Shown here piece after piece: positions 46,707-57,810 of a stretch of 64,000 nucleotides of DNA. Each line of letters begins with the position of its first letter. Position 1 is the stretch's first letter. Below the pieces are notes generated by a model. The model did not search any database. It saw only the letters and a program-made list of their open reading frames with translations, and was not told where the DNA came from. Source of the stretch: Spirochaetia bacterium (GTDB lineage Bacteria; Spirochaetota; Leptospiria; Turneriellales; JAOUOS01); contig JAOUOS010000010.1 of NCBI GenBank assembly GCA_029880285.1, forward strand, positions 1 to 64,000, read 5' to 3'. The position numbers were made by a program, and so were the translations under genes.

Positions 46707-46740
46707 AATATTTATATATTGGCGGCTATATATAAATATT
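46707..46740. repeat. 13-bp perfect inverted repeat in divergent promoter region
   Basis: AATATTTATATAT (46707-46719) and its exact reverse complement (46728-46740) flank an 8-base, GC-richer loop (tGGCGGCt). It lies between divergent xer and cyclase genes. The right arm is followed by T6, but no upstream plus-strand gene needs a terminator. An operator is equally possible. Confidence 0.45.
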
Positions 46741-46807
46741 TTTTCTAATTTAAACATTTATTAAAATTTATTTTGACAAAGAGTTTTCATTTATTAGTTC
46801 TGCTTAA

Positions 46808-48523
46808 ATGAGTAATTCCGCTCTTACCAATTCTCCCGAGCTCGAAGCTGAAATTACCGCCGAGTATAACGGCGGCGAAAATCTTTCTGCTAAAGAACGA
46901 AAAAGGCTTCAAAAGCTTAAGCAGGATAAAGAATATAAAGATAATGAAATAAAATGGGGGCTTAGGTTTAAGTTATTATTTTTATTTTCTGCCATAAGTT
47001 TAGGTATCGCGATAGGTATTATGATTCCGGCTATTACAAACCAAACTAATTCTTTGTTAGCAGAGAAAAAGAAACAAGGTAAAGTAATGATTAGAGGCCT
47101 TACCTCTGCCATAAAAAACCGTCTTCTTGACCTTTATGCCTTAAATGACAAAAAGCTAAAAAAGATAAATTCATACGAACAGTACAAAAACTTTTATCAA
47201 AACAATGGAATTTCTGAACTTATATTTGAAGACGTGGACCAGGTTCTCGCCCAGCCTGATGTTGAGTACGCTTACGTTTTGGGAAAACATGATATTGCGT
47301 TGGGCCATACAAACCCTAAAATAGAAGCTTACACAAAATATAAATTTGAAAAGGGTATAAATAATTATTTTACCGAATTTAAGGCAAAACAAAATTTGGA
47401 CCCTGTTTACTATAAAACTCCCAGAGTGTTAGATAAGACCATTCAAGTAACTAAAAGTGTAAAAATAGATAAAGAAAAAAGCAAAGACAAGGTAATTGAT
47501 GTTATGGATTTTTCTTATATTATGACTTTTAAATCTAATCCCGAATTAAAAGACGCTATCGGCGAAGTTCACATAGGCATAAGTCTTGAATCGGTACACC
47601 AGCAGATATTTGATAACAAGGTAGAATTACAGATGGTTGGTGCCATCGCTATCGCGTTTGGTATATTAGCCGCTATTATCTTTGCCGCTTTTCTTTCAAG
47701 ACCAATTCGAAAAATTATATTTGGAATGCAGCAGGTTACGAAAGGAAATTTTCATGAAAGCGTAATATTGCATTCAAAAGATGAAGTAGGTCTTTTATCA
47801 AGAACATTTAATGTGATGCTAAAAGGGATGAGCATTCTAGTATCACCTGAAGTCGCTCAGGTTGTTTTATCAGGCGGCGACTTAACAAAATCGGGCGAGA
47901 AAAGAGAAGTTACTGTTTTATTTTCAGATATTCGTAGCTTTACCACTATATCGGAATCATTAACTCCTCATGAGGTTGTTGATATGCTAAACCAATATAT
48001 GGAAATCATGACTGATATTATTATAAAATACGGCGGTGTCGTAGATAAATTTGTGGGTGACGAAATTTTTGCCGTATTCGGCGCTCCTTTTGATCATCCA
48101 ATGCATCCCTTGTGCGCCACCGCCACCGCTATTGAAATGGATATTGAACTTGATAAACACAATGAAAATCGACGAAAAGAAGGAAAGCCTCCTATAATGA
48201 TAGGTATTGGGGTAAACACAGGTGATGTAATAGCGGGAGCAATGGGTTCCAGCAAAAGGGTAGATTATACATCTATTGGTGACGCCGTGAACCTGGGAGC
48301 CCGCCTTGAAGGAACAAATAAGGTTTACGGCACAAGAGCCATAATTTCTGAATTTACATATGATTTTGTAAAAAATGACATCATTACACGGGAACTTGAT
48401 TTAATTCGGGTAAAAGGAAAAAATAAACCGGTTACAATATATGAAGCAGTGGATCTTACTGAAACAGGCAGGCAAAAGATACAAAAATTTCTTTCTGAAC
48501 TAAAAAGTCAAAAACACCATTAA
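46808..48523 (+). CDS. HAMP-linked class III adenylate cyclase
   Basis: A 571-residue membrane-bound sensor cyclase. Membrane helices at about 52-77 and 275-297 flank a periplasmic sensor region of about 195 residues. HAMP (about 297-349) follows, then a catalytic domain with both metal Asp residues, Asp374 (FSDIRSF) and Asp418 (FVGDEIFAVFG), and the RVDYTSIGDAVNLGARLEG base-recognition segment. It makes cAMP or cGMP from ATP or GTP in response to an extracytoplasmic signal. The N-terminal 50 residues are charged and cytoplasmic. TTGACA is 29 bases before the ATG, and there is no Shine-Dalgarno. leuS follows 20 bases later. Confidence 0.92.
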   Translation: MSNSALTNSPELEAEITAEYNGGENLSAKERKRLQKLKQDKEYKDNEIKWGLRFKLLFLFSAISLGIAIGIMIPAITNQTNSLLAEKKKQGKVMIRGLTSAIKNRLLDLYALNDKKLKKINSYEQYKNFYQNNGISELIFEDVDQVLAQPDVEYAYVLGKHDIALGHTNPKIEAYTKYKFEKGINNYFTEFKAKQNLDPVYYKTPRVLDKTIQVTKSVKIDKEKSKDKVIDVMDFSYIMTFKSNPELKDAIGEVHIGISLESVHQQIFDNKVELQMVGAIAIAFGILAAIIFAAFLSRPIRKIIFGMQQVTKGNFHESVILHSKDEVGLLSRTFNVMLKGMSILVSPEVAQVVLSGGDLTKSGEKREVTVLFSDIRSFTTISESLTPHEVVDMLNQYMEIMTDIIIKYGGVVDKFVGDEIFAVFGAPFDHPMHPLCATATAIEMDIELDKHNENRRKEGKPPIMIGIGVNTGDVIAGAMGSSKRVDYTSIGDAVNLGARLEGTNKVYGTRAIISEFTYDFVKNDIITRELDLIRVKGKNKPVTIYEAVDLTETGRQKIQKFLSELKSQKHH

Positions 48524-48543
48524 AAGAAGACTAATTAATAAAA

Positions 48544-51069
48544 ATGAGTAAAGATAAAGAATCTGTCAATTATCAATTGACCGCAGAAAAAATACAAAAA
48601 TACGAAACGGCCCAAACAGCAAAATGGGAAGACGAAAATACTTATTGTACCCATATAAATTCTGAAAAAGAAAATTACTACTGTTTGGTTATGTTCCCCT
48701 ATCCTTCGGGGCGCATTCACATGGGACATGTACGCAATTATACCATAGGCGACGTTGTCGCCAGATACAAAAGACAAAAAGGCTATAACGTTTTACATCC
48801 AATGGGATGGGACGCTTTTGGTCTGCCGGCAGAAAACGCCGCTATAAAAAACCAGACACCTCCCGCTAAATGGACATACTCGAATATAAATGACATGAGA
48901 AGCCAGCTAAAACGCATGGGCTATTCTTATGACTGGGAAAGAGAAGTAGTCACATGCTCTGCTGAGTACTACAAATGGAACCAATATATATTTTTAAAAA
49001 TGTATGAAGAAGGCCTCGCCTATAAAAAGAAAGCGCCGGTTAACTGGTGTACCGAATGCAATACGGTACTGGCCAATGAACAGGTAATCAACGGCTGCTG
49101 CTGGAGGCATGAAAAAACACCGGTTGAAAAAAAAGAATTAGAACAGTGGTTTTTTAAAATAACTGAATTTGCCGATGAACTTTTAGATGGTCATAATCAA
49201 TTAGAAAAAGGCTGGCCAAACAGGGTTTTAAGCATGCAAAAAAACTGGATAGGAAAGTCAACCGGAACTATAGCAAAGTTTACTCTTGAAAAAGGAGAAC
49301 ATCTTGAGATTTTTACCACCCGCATTGACACCGTTTTTGGTGTAAGCTACATGGCAGTTGCCCCTGAACATGCTTTATTAAATACTATAGAAGAAGAACC
49401 CCATAAAACAAATATCATTGAATTTAAAAATAAAGTCGCGCGCATGAGTGACATTGATCGTGAAAATCCAAATTTAAAAGAAGGTATTTTTACGGGTCTT
49501 TTTGCTGTAAATCCGTTTAATAATGAAAAAATACCCATATACGCTGCTAATTTTGTACTACCCCAATACGGTACCGGAGCCGTTATGGCGGTTCCCGCGC
49601 ATGATCAAAGAGATTTTGAATTCGCTAAAAAATACAATCTTCCTATAAAACCTGTTATACATCCTGAAGGTAAAGAAAAGTTATTAGAACAAGACATGAA
49701 AGAAGCTTATACGGAACATGGTATTTTATACAACAGTCAAAAATATGATACCTTAAAAAGTAAAGAAGCCATTGAAAAAATGACCCAAGATTTAGAAGAT
49801 GAGAAAAGAGGTTCATTTAAAATTCAATATAGGCTACGTGACTGGCTTTTATCGAGACAGCGCTACTGGGGCACTCCAATTCCTATTATTTACTGTGATA
49901 ACTGCGGAACTGTGCCTGCTCATGAAAAAGATCTTCCTGTAAAACTGCCGGAAGACGTAACATTTGTAAGCGCCTCTTCTGTACTGCCTCATATTGAAGA
50001 TTTTGTGAACACGACATGCCCCAAATGCGAAAAAGAAGCAAAAAGAGAAACCGATACGATGGATACCTTTGTAGATTCAAGCTGGTATTTCGCGCGATAC
50101 CTTTCACCAAAAGATGAAAACGCTCCAGTAGATGAAAAAACAGCCAGTAAGTTTTTACCCGTAAATCAGTATATTGGCGGTATTGAACACGCTAATTTAC
50201 ATCTTTTGTATTCAAGATTTTTTACCAAAGTAATGAAAAAATTAGGTCTCTTAAAAATTGATGAACCTTTCTTAAATCTATTAACACAAGGTATGGTAAT
50301 TAAAGAAGGCGCTAAGATGAGTAAATCTTTGGGGAACATTGTGGACCCCGATGAACTTGTGCTAAAATACGGGGCAGATACCATTAGAATATTTACCATG
50401 TTCGCGGCACCGGCCGAAAAAGATTTAGACTGGTCAGAAAAAGGCGTTGAAGGCTGTTTTAGATTTATAAAAAGAATATATCGTTTTATTGAACCGCTTG
50501 TAGACGATAAAAATATAAAACTTAATTTTAATTCTCCCGTCATGCCTGATAAAGAAAAACAGGCAAAACTTCTTAGACTTACCCATAAAACAATAGCTGT
50601 TGTTTCTAGCGATATGGAAAACTTTTCTTTTAACACGGCCATTGCCCGTTTAATGGAATATATAAATTTTTGCTATAATGACTTTTATGACGAGAAAGAT
50701 ATAAAATACGCTGTAACAGAAGCCTCTGAAGAAATTATTTCATACGGTATCACTTCTTTTTTAACTTTGCTTTTTCCTTTTGCTCCATTTATTTCATTAT
50801 ATTTTCTTGAAAAAATGGGTTTAAAATTTGAAAAAGACTTAAACTGGCCAAATTATAATCCCGCCTATCTTGAAGAAGATACAATGAACATAGTCATTCA
50901 AATAAACGGAAAACTTAGGGACCAATTTGAAGTTAAAAAAGATGAAACAAAAGAGAATATTATTAAAGCCGCGAAAAACACAGATAAAATAATTAAATTT
51001 CTCGAGGGCCAATCTATTATAAAAGAAATATACGTTCCGGGTAAGCTGGTAAATTTAGTTGTAAAGTAG
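48544..51069 (+). CDS. leuS: Leucyl-tRNA synthetase
   Basis: Charges tRNA-Leu. The 841-residue length is typical of the bacterial form. The class I signatures are HIGH-like [12 protein letters not shown] (about 57-68) and KMSKSLGN (about 592-599). The CP1 editing domain includes the Thr-rich TTRIDTVFG and [17 protein letters not shown] zinc-like CxxC (CTEC, CPKCEK) is present. It follows the cyclase gene by 20 bases and ends 1 base before the transglutaminase ATG. Confidence 0.95.
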   Translation: MSKDKESVNYQLTAEKIQKYETAQTAKWEDENTYCTHINSEKENYYCLVMFPYPSGRIHMGHVRNYTIGDVVARYKRQKGYNVLHPMGWDAFGLPAENAAIKNQTPPAKWTYSNINDMRSQLKRMGYSYDWEREVVTCSAEYYKWNQYIFLKMYEEGLAYKKKAPVNWCTECNTVLANEQVINGCCWRHEKTPVEKKELEQWFFKITEFADELLDGHNQLEKGWPNRVLSMQKNWIGKSTGTIAKFTLEKGEHLEIFTTRIDTVFGVSYMAVAPEHALLNTIEEEPHKTNIIEFKNKVARMSDIDRENPNLKEGIFTGLFAVNPFNNEKIPIYAANFVLPQYGTGAVMAVPAHDQRDFEFAKKYNLPIKPVIHPEGKEKLLEQDMKEAYTEHGILYNSQKYDTLKSKEAIEKMTQDLEDEKRGSFKIQYRLRDWLLSRQRYWGTPIPIIYCDNCGTVPAHEKDLPVKLPEDVTFVSASSVLPHIEDFVNTTCPKCEKEAKRETDTMDTFVDSSWYFARYLSPKDENAPVDEKTASKFLPVNQYIGGIEHANLHLLYSRFFTKVMKKLGLLKIDEPFLNLLTQGMVIKEGAKMSKSLGNIVDPDELVLKYGADTIRIFTMFAAPAEKDLDWSEKGVEGCFRFIKRIYRFIEPLVDDKNIKLNFNSPVMPDKEKQAKLLRLTHKTIAVVSSDMENFSFNTAIARLMEYINFCYNDFYDEKDIKYAVTEASEEIISYGITSFLTLLFPFAPFISLYFLEKMGLKFEKDLNWPNYNPAYLEEDTMNIVIQINGKLRDQFEVKKDETKENIIKAAKNTDKIIKFLEGQSIIKEIYVPGKLVNLVVK

Positions 51070-51070
51070 T

Positions 51071-52135
51071 ATGCGCCTCAAGTATCTGATAAAGTCAGCC
51101 TTAAATAAATTCAAATCAAGTCAATTTAGTTTTATATGTTTTACTGTTCTTCTAACCGTTTTTGCTCAATGCTCAGAAAAAAAATTAAGCACCGGCGGAG
51201 AAGTTACATTTAAGATAACGATAGATGCTCCTTTTGCCAGCAAAGATGTTAAACTTTGGCTACCCTATCCGACATCAGACAAATTACAGACGATTAAAAA
51301 TGTTAAAATAAACGGGAATTATAATAAACAACTAATTACACATGACACACAAAACGATATTCACGCCGTCTACGCCGAGTGGAACGAACCCATAAACAAT
51401 GAACGCTATCTTACTTTTACCTTTACGGCCAGTAGCATTGAACACAAGGTTCAACCGCTCAATGACGACAGTTCAACCGATTTACCCGCAGAAATTATAG
51501 AGTTTACCAAAGCTACACGCTACATACCAACAAGCGGCAAGATTAAAGAAGTCGCGCTTAAAACCATTGGCAATAAAAAAACTATTCTGACTAAGAGCCG
51601 CGCTATTTACGACTGGATAGTGGATAATATCAAGCGCGACCCTCGTGTTATAGGGTGCGGCACCGGCGAAGTAGAAAAGACGATACAAAGCATGAGCGGC
51701 AAATGCGCCGACGTCAGTACCGTTTACGTGGCTATGGCCCGGGCAGCAGGCGTTCCCGCCCGCGAGGTTTTTGGAATGCGCCTTGGCAGTAAATCAAAAA
51801 CCGACATCACAGATGGACATCATTGCTGGGCAGAGTTTTATCTGCCGAAAAAAGGCTGGGTACCAGTTGATCCCTCGGATGTTCTGAAAACAATTTTGGT
51901 AAAAGAAATCACAATCGAAGAGGCCCTTCCCTACCGCGAATATTATTTTGGCTCTGTTGACGCCAATCGAATTGTGCTGGCGCGAGGCGGCCGTGATATT
52001 TATCTGAATCCCAAACAAAATGACGCTCCGCTTAATTACTTCATGTATCCTTATGCTGAAGTTGACGGCAAAGCCCTTGAATGGCTTGCCGCCCAGGATA
52101 AATTGAAATACCAGATAACATATCACAATCTGTGA
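51071..52135 (+). CDS. Transglutaminase-like lipoprotein, GC-rich
   Basis: A 354-residue exported protein with a signal segment (about 19-31) ending at Cys34 (FAQC), a weak lipobox. The transglutaminase core has the complete Cys-His-Asp set: Cys212 (SGKCADVSTVYV), His251 (HHCWAEF) and Asp268 (PVDPSD). In bacteria such cores act mostly as cysteine proteases or amide cross-linkers on envelope substrates. The start ATG is 1 base after the leuS stop. Its base composition differs sharply from its neighbours (71 of 120 bases G/C in 51661-51780), suggesting recent acquisition. A CTCTGYG-rich non-coding tract follows. Confidence 0.8.
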   Translation: MRLKYLIKSALNKFKSSQFSFICFTVLLTVFAQCSEKKLSTGGEVTFKITIDAPFASKDVKLWLPYPTSDKLQTIKNVKINGNYNKQLITHDTQNDIHAVYAEWNEPINNERYLTFTFTASSIEHKVQPLNDDSSTDLPAEIIEFTKATRYIPTSGKIKEVALKTIGNKKTILTKSRAIYDWIVDNIKRDPRVIGCGTGEVEKTIQSMSGKCADVSTVYVAMARAAGVPAREVFGMRLGSKSKTDITDGHHCWAEFYLPKKGWVPVDPSDVLKTILVKEITIEEALPYREYYFGSVDANRIVLARGGRDIYLNPKQNDAPLNYFMYPYAEVDGKALEWLAAQDKLKYQITYHNL

Positions 52136-52396
52136 AATATCACATCACTTCAAACACTCTTCTTTATCTTCTCTGCGTTAATCTATTTCATCCCTCAAAT
52201 CTGCGTCCTGTTTTTCTACTTTTCCTGCTTTCATTTGTGCAGATTAGGCATTTATTAGTATCGAAGCATGGCTTCTTTATTTTTTCTCTGTGAACTCTAC
52301 GGCCTCTGTGGCTATTTCTTTTAATCTCTTAAAGAAAATATTCAATCATCATCTTAAATTACTTTAGAAATATATAAAACAAGCCAATAATCAATT
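52136..52396. repeat. Non-coding tract with CTCTGYG repeats
   Basis: Between the GC-rich transglutaminase gene and the next gene, four copies of (C/A)TCTG(T/C)G occur (52171-52177, 52199-52205, 52286-52292, 52304-52310). On the minus strand they read as CACAGAG and CGCAGA words. Similar tracts occur beside transferred genes in unrelated bacteria, by my recollection. No gene is seen here. Confidence 0.4.
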
Positions 52397-53023
52397 GTGG
52401 ACTATCTCGCGTTAGGCTTATTATTTATTGGCGCTTTGCTTGTTTTATCGGGAATTCTTTTGACTCATTCTGAAAAAATACGGGAAGGAACCGAGTATGT
52501 GGCAGTTGAACTGGCTAAACAAAATAAAATTAAAGAAAAAATCAACTTAGAAGAAAATATTATTCAAAAACAACCTTCACAAACCCTGCCAAAGGAAAAC
52601 AATTATGCGCCGCGCGTACCCCAGCAGGCCCCTTTTCCCCATATACTAACGGAAGCTCCCGATAAAATCAGCGGTTTTCCCGGATATAAGATTCCTAAAA
52701 TTTTTTCAAAAGAAGCCGTTTTATATTTTGATAACGCGAATAACAGTATTTATAACGGCAAAGAAGAAACTTTAAACATTGAAGATTTTTCTGGCTTAAG
52801 ACGCGTTGGCAAAGGGAGTTTTTCATATAATGGATTTAATTTTATTTTTGAGAATAATGGCTTAAAGCAGGAATTTGATCCGGCTTCTTTAAGCCATTTA
52901 GCGTTTTATCCTAACTGTTTGGTTCTTGTTTCAAAAAGTGATTTACCGCCTGCTCTTTTTTTTATGGATGAAACAGAAAATACGAGAAAAGCACTGGAAT
53001 CTTTTAACTTAAGCAAAGTATAA
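52397..53023 (+). CDS. Single-helix membrane protein, unknown
   Basis: A 208-residue protein with one N-terminal membrane helix (about 3-22), a Lys/Gln/Pro-rich linker (about 25-105) and a strand-rich C-terminal domain (about 110-208; SYNGFNFIFENNG). The start is GTG at 52397 with no strong Shine-Dalgarno. The C-terminal part looks like a small PH-like or beta-rich fold, which is speculation. It sits 1 base before the next membrane protein gene, so both are probably one transcript. Confidence 0.6.
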   Translation: MDYLALGLLFIGALLVLSGILLTHSEKIREGTEYVAVELAKQNKIKEKINLEENIIQKQPSQTLPKENNYAPRVPQQAPFPHILTEAPDKISGFPGYKIPKIFSKEAVLYFDNANNSIYNGKEETLNIEDFSGLRRVGKGSFSYNGFNFIFENNGLKQEFDPASLSHLAFYPNCLVLVSKSDLPPALFFMDETENTRKALESFNLSKV

Positions 53024-53024
53024 T

Positions 53025-54032
53025 ATGCTTTTTAGCCACCACACAGCCGGTAAACACGTTAAAAAAAAAAGTAACGCAGAAAAACTTTTTAATTTTATAT
53101 TTTGGATAATTATAATATCCTCTTTTATATATGGGGTACAATATTTATATAACCAAAAAGATAGAATTCTATTTAATTTTCAAAAAGACCGTTACAGTGA
53201 AATTGAAAATAAATTAATAAGTTTATCTGAAAACCTTAAAACAAGCGAGATTGAAAACAAAGATGAAATTAAAAATCTTTCAAACTTATTATCGGCGCTT
53301 TTAAAAGATCATGAAGATGACGGATACCTATATTTCTTATACGGAAAACTGTACTTCATTCTATTTAATAAACCTTTTCATTACAATGATAATCTTTATA
53401 GAAATTTTCTATTTAATTTATATTTAGAAAAAAATGATTTTTACGATCGCTTAAATAAAGACTACTGGAGCAAAGCTTTAATCTATTTTAGAAAATCAAT
53501 GCTGCTGACAATTCCTGAAAGCTACATTGAAACCGCCAAAGAAAATCTTTCCTTTTTATATTTTTGGGGAGGAAGACCCTACTGGAAGGCCGGATATGAG
53601 TTAATTAAAGAAAACATATCTAAAAAATTTACATTTGATATGTATAATATCTTTCTTTTAGAAGATACTCCCGACTGGGAAAAACTAAACGCAGATTTTG
53701 ACAGCGACCATATTAATTTATGGCAGTCTTTTTACTACCTGAATACTAAAAATACGCCTCTGGCTTTTTCAAAGTTAAATAAACTTGCCCTTTCTGAAAA
53801 TATAAATTTAAGAAATATGGCGCAATATCTGCTTGGATATTTAGCGGGAAAACAAAATAAAATGAAAACTCAATTTCATTTTTATTCTATGATCAATCTT
53901 GAAACTTTTTTACCTCAAAACAAATGGTTTCTTCAGGAATATTATATAGTAATACGTTTTCTTGGCTACGAAAAACTAGCCGCGCAGGTTTTAAAAAACT
54001 ATGAACCTATGGTTTTATCAAAAAGCAAATAA
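53025..54032 (+). CDS. Membrane-anchored helical protein, TPR-like
   Basis: A 335-residue protein with a basic cytoplasmic start, one membrane helix (about 24-46) and a large helical extracytoplasmic part rich in Tyr, Phe, Leu and Lys. Repeated helix pairs (YLYFLYGKLYFILF; KALIYFRKSMLL; TPLAFSKLNKLA) suggest TPR-type solenoid repeats, without a clear signature. It is coupled to the preceding gene (1-base gap). Function unknown. Confidence 0.6.
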   Translation: MLFSHHTAGKHVKKKSNAEKLFNFIFWIIIISSFIYGVQYLYNQKDRILFNFQKDRYSEIENKLISLSENLKTSEIENKDEIKNLSNLLSALLKDHEDDGYLYFLYGKLYFILFNKPFHYNDNLYRNFLFNLYLEKNDFYDRLNKDYWSKALIYFRKSMLLTIPESYIETAKENLSFLYFWGGRPYWKAGYELIKENISKKFTFDMYNIFLLEDTPDWEKLNADFDSDHINLWQSFYYLNTKNTPLAFSKLNKLALSENINLRNMAQYLLGYLAGKQNKMKTQFHFYSMINLETFLPQNKWFLQEYYIVIRFLGYEKLAAQVLKNYEPMVLSKSK

Positions 54033-54081
54033 CTCTTTCTCATTCGTTTGACCGCCTGTTTTATATCGAAATTTTGACCCA

Positions 54082-57000
54082 ATGCCCAGGCGAAAAGATC
54101 TGCAAAAAATTATGATCATAGGCTCTGGTCCTATTGTCATTGGGCAGGCCAGTGAGTTTGATTATTCGGGAACGCAGGCCGTAAAAGCTTTAAAAGAAGA
54201 AGGATACGAAATTCTTTTAATAAACTCGAATCCGGCTACTATCATGACAGATCCCGACTTAGCCGATAAAATATACATTGAACCAATCAGCCTTCCTTAT
54301 CTTGAAAAAATAATTAAAGAAGAAAGACCTCAGGCGATACTGCCAACAGTAGGCGGACAAACCGCTTTAAACGCGGCTTTGCTGCTTTACAAAGAAGGTA
54401 TTCTTGATAAATACAATATTGAATTAATAGGCGCGAAACCCGAAGCCATAGAAAAAGCTGAAGACAGAGAACTTTTCAAACAGGCAATGGAAAAAATTAA
54501 CGTAAAAGTTCCCTTATCTGTTACCGTAAAAACCTATAAAGACGCGCTTAAGTTCCTTAAAAAATCCGGTTTGCCTATAATACTACGGCCTTCTTTTACT
54601 TTGGGAGGAACCGGCGGCGGAATTTGCTATAATAAAGAAGATTTTGAAACTATGGTATTAAAAGCTCTTGCCGAAAGCCCTACGCATCAGGTATTAATTG
54701 AACAGTCAGTTCTAGGATGGAAAGAGTTTGAACTTGAAGTAATGCGCGACCTGGCTGACAATGTTGTTATCATATGCAGTATTGAAAATTTGGACCCTAT
54801 GGGTGTACACACGGGAGATTCAATAACCGTAGCGCCCCAGCAGACCTTAAGCGATAAAGAATATCAAAACTTAAGAAATATAGCCATAAATGTTATACGA
54901 GAAATTGGGGTAGAAACAGGCGGCTCTAATATACAGTTTGCCGTTAATCCTAAAAACGGCGATGTTATTATTATTGAAATGAATCCTAGAGTGAGCCGTT
55001 CATCTGCTTTGGCCAGTAAGGCTACGGGCTTTCCTATCGCGAGAATTGCCGCGAAACTATCGGTAGGATATACTCTGGATGAAATACCAAACGATATAAC
55101 AAAAAAAACGCCGGCTTCATTTGAGCCTTCTATAGACTATATAGTAACTAAAGCTCCCCGTTTTACTTTTGAAAAATTTCCCGATACACCCAGAACATTA
55201 GATACTCAAATGCGTTCCGTAGGTGAAGCCATGGCCATTGGGCGAACTTTTGGCGAGTCATTTCATAAAGTTTTTCGTTCTCTTGAAACGGGCCGCGGCG
55301 GATGGGGATTAGATTTTGATTTTACTGAAAAAATTGAAATTTTAAAACAGAAAAAAAACAATACTCATTCAGCTTTTTTACGTGAAACCTTAAGTATACC
55401 CACGGATAATCGTATATTTTATCTTAGAGAAGCCATGCTTGAAAATTTATCTAATGAAGAAATATATAGTCATACAAAAATAGATCCATGGTTTATAACG
55501 CAATTAAGACGCTTAATTGACCTTGAAAAATTATTTAAAAAATCATATGAACAAAATAATCTTGATTTTGAAACCTTTGAAAAAACTAAACAGTTCGGCT
55601 ATACTAATTTACAGCTTGCTTGTTTAATTTCTGAAGAAGAAATAAACCCTATATTAATAAAATTAGCAGACCTAAAAAAAGGCTCAGAAGAATATAATTT
55701 GTTATCGGCTAAAATTAAAAGCATTGTAAAAGAGAATAAAAAATTACTGGAAAATAAAACACACAAATGGGAAAAACCCCCCGTTTATAAAAGAGTTGAT
55801 ACCTGCGCGGCAGAATTTGAATCTTTCACACCCTACTTATACTCATCTTATGAAGAAGAATGTGAAGCAGAGCCTGATGATACAAATAAAGTGATAATTT
55901 TAGGCGGCGGACCAAACCGCATAGGACAGGGAATTGAATTTGACTATTGCTGCTGCCACGCTTCTTTCGCTCTTCAAGAAATGGGATATGAAAGTATTAT
56001 GGTAAATTCGAACCCTGAAACAGTTTCAACTGATTATGATACTTCTAACCGGCTATATTTTGAACCGCTGACAATTGAAAGCATCTTGTCTATTTATGAA
56101 AAAGAAAAATTAAAAGGCAGCTTAAAAGGTGTAATATTACAATTCGGAGGTCAAACTCCGCTTAGGCTAGCCAGAGAACTTTTAGAAAGCGGGGTTATTG
56201 TGTTGGGAACCTCGCCTGCTGATATTCACAAAGCTGAAGACCGCAATGAATTTAATAAAATGATTAAAAAATTAAATTTAAACCAGCCTCTGGGAGCAAT
56301 GGCAATAAGTCTTGATGAAGCGCTGGCAGCCGCTGAAAAAATAGGTTATCCGGTACTGGCCAGACCCTCTTATGTATTAGGCGGCAGGGCAATGATGATA
56401 GTGCATAATCCTGAACAATTAAAAGATTACATGGAAAAAAGCACCGAACTTAGCCAAGATAGACCTGTTTTAATTGATCAATTTTTACAGCATGCTGTTG
56501 AAGTAGATGTAGATGCTCTTTGTGATAAACAAGATGTGTTTATTACCGGCATATTGGAACATATTGAAGAAGCAGGAGTTCATTCTGGTGACAGCGCCTG
56601 CATATTGCCGCCTGCCAATATTTCTGAAAAACTAATAAACGAAATAACTGAAACCACGCGAAAAATTGCTCTTGAGCTAAATGTTTTGGGTCTTATTAAT
56701 ATTCAATATGCTATTTATGAAAATGAGCTTTATGTGATAGAGGTGAATCCGCGTGCGAGTCGTACTGTTCCCTTTATTTCAAAAGCAATAGGAATTCCTA
56801 TAGCAAAAAAAGCTACTGAAATTATCATGGGTAAAACTTTAAAAGAATTAAACTTAATTGATAAACCTAAGTTTGATCTATATTACGTTAAAGAAGTAGT
56901 TTTACCTTTCAAGAAATTTGCCGGTACCGATACAATATTAGGTCCTGAGATGAAATCAACAGGAGAAGTAATGGGTATAGGAAAGACTCCTTCTGAAGCG

Positions 57001-57438
57001 TTTTTTAAATCACAGGAAGCATCTGGGCAAACTCTTCCCTTAAAGGGTAATGTTTTTATATCGGTAAGTGATACGGCCAAAAAATACTTAATAAAGCCTT
57101 TAAACGCGATTGTAAAAAGCGGTTATGTAATTTACGCTACAGAAGGAACCCATAACTTTTTAAAAAATAATAATATAAAATCTATACGTGTCTCAAAAGT
57201 ATATGAAAGCCGCCCTAATATTGTTGATCTTATTAAATCAGGTAAAATAAATATTGTATTAAATATACCTACAGATATACAAACCCGAAATGACGCTCTT
57301 GAAATAAGACTCTCTGCTCTTCGATATAATGTACCCTATTTTACTACAATTGAAGCAGCCGCTCAGGCATTTGCCGGTATAGTAGAAATGCAGAACAGTT
57401 CTATTGAAGTATATCCTCTAAGAAAGAATAAAATATAA
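54082..57438 (+). CDS. carB: Carbamoyl-phosphate synthase large subunit
   Basis: Makes carbamoyl phosphate from bicarbonate, ammonia and 2 ATP for pyrimidine and arginine synthesis. The 1118-residue chain has the duplicated synthetase halves ([19 protein letters not shown] near 10-28 and [19 protein letters not shown] near 609-627), both ATP-grasp domains and the C-terminal MGS-like allosteric domain ([15 protein letters not shown] onwards). carA, which supplies ammonia, is not adjacent. TTGACC lies 28 bases before the ATG, with no Shine-Dalgarno. Confidence 0.95.
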   Translation: MPRRKDLQKIMIIGSGPIVIGQASEFDYSGTQAVKALKEEGYEILLINSNPATIMTDPDLADKIYIEPISLPYLEKIIKEERPQAILPTVGGQTALNAALLLYKEGILDKYNIELIGAKPEAIEKAEDRELFKQAMEKINVKVPLSVTVKTYKDALKFLKKSGLPIILRPSFTLGGTGGGICYNKEDFETMVLKALAESPTHQVLIEQSVLGWKEFELEVMRDLADNVVIICSIENLDPMGVHTGDSITVAPQQTLSDKEYQNLRNIAINVIREIGVETGGSNIQFAVNPKNGDVIIIEMNPRVSRSSALASKATGFPIARIAAKLSVGYTLDEIPNDITKKTPASFEPSIDYIVTKAPRFTFEKFPDTPRTLDTQMRSVGEAMAIGRTFGESFHKVFRSLETGRGGWGLDFDFTEKIEILKQKKNNTHSAFLRETLSIPTDNRIFYLREAMLENLSNEEIYSHTKIDPWFITQLRRLIDLEKLFKKSYEQNNLDFETFEKTKQFGYTNLQLACLISEEEINPILIKLADLKKGSEEYNLLSAKIKSIVKENKKLLENKTHKWEKPPVYKRVDTCAAEFESFTPYLYSSYEEECEAEPDDTNKVIILGGGPNRIGQGIEFDYCCCHASFALQEMGYESIMVNSNPETVSTDYDTSNRLYFEPLTIESILSIYEKEKLKGSLKGVILQFGGQTPLRLARELLESGVIVLGTSPADIHKAEDRNEFNKMIKKLNLNQPLGAMAISLDEALAAAEKIGYPVLARPSYVLGGRAMMIVHNPEQLKDYMEKSTELSQDRPVLIDQFLQHAVEVDVDALCDKQDVFITGILEHIEEAGVHSGDSACILPPANISEKLINEITETTRKIALELNVLGLINIQYAIYENELYVIEVNPRASRTVPFISKAIGIPIAKKATEIIMGKTLKELNLIDKPKFDLYYVKEVVLPFKKFAGTDTILGPEMKSTGEVMGIGKTPSEAFFKSQEASGQTLPLKGNVFISVSDTAKKYLIKPLNAIVKSGYVIYATEGTHNFLKNNNIKSIRVSKVYESRPNIVDLIKSGKINIVLNIPTDIQTRNDALEIRLSALRYNVPYFTTIEAAAQAFAGIVEMQNSSIEVYPLRKNKI

Positions 57439-57810
57439 ATGAAAGATAAGATAAGAGAAATTATACAGACAAGATAACAGATTTTTTTTCAATATTTTGC
57501 TATTCTGCAAAAAAGACATTACTTAAAACATCAACCTCTTCTTGTTTTTTCAAAAAAAGCTGAATCTAAATTGTGATATTTTTTTTTAAAAAATTTATTT
57601 TCTTTTCTTGACAGATGTGCGCACTAAAAACCCCTGTCCTAAATTAGGGTATTGCTAATAACTTATGAGTATACTTTTGAATATTAAGTAGTATTGTATC
57701 ATGAATTTAAGAGTAAAAGCATGCGCCCTTGGACTAGAGAAGAAGAGGTTTTGTTTTTAATGAATAAAGGTTTAATACTTATCTGATAGAAAAAATATTT
57801 AATAAATAAA
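57439..57810. other. Intergenic region between carB and napD
   Basis: A 372-base gap ahead of the nap cluster, so its promoter should lie here. Visible elements are TTGACA (57609-57614), an 8-bp palindrome GTGCGCAC just after it, a CCTAA-A-TTAGG dyad near 57638-57648 and a 21-codon frame at 57721-57786. No FNR-type TTGAT-N4-ATCAA site is evident. Confidence 0.5.

Noticed and set aside
52136-52396. CRISPR array or tRNA in the repeat-rich gap
   Set aside because: No regular repeat-spacer pattern and no cloverleaf; the words are short and irregular.
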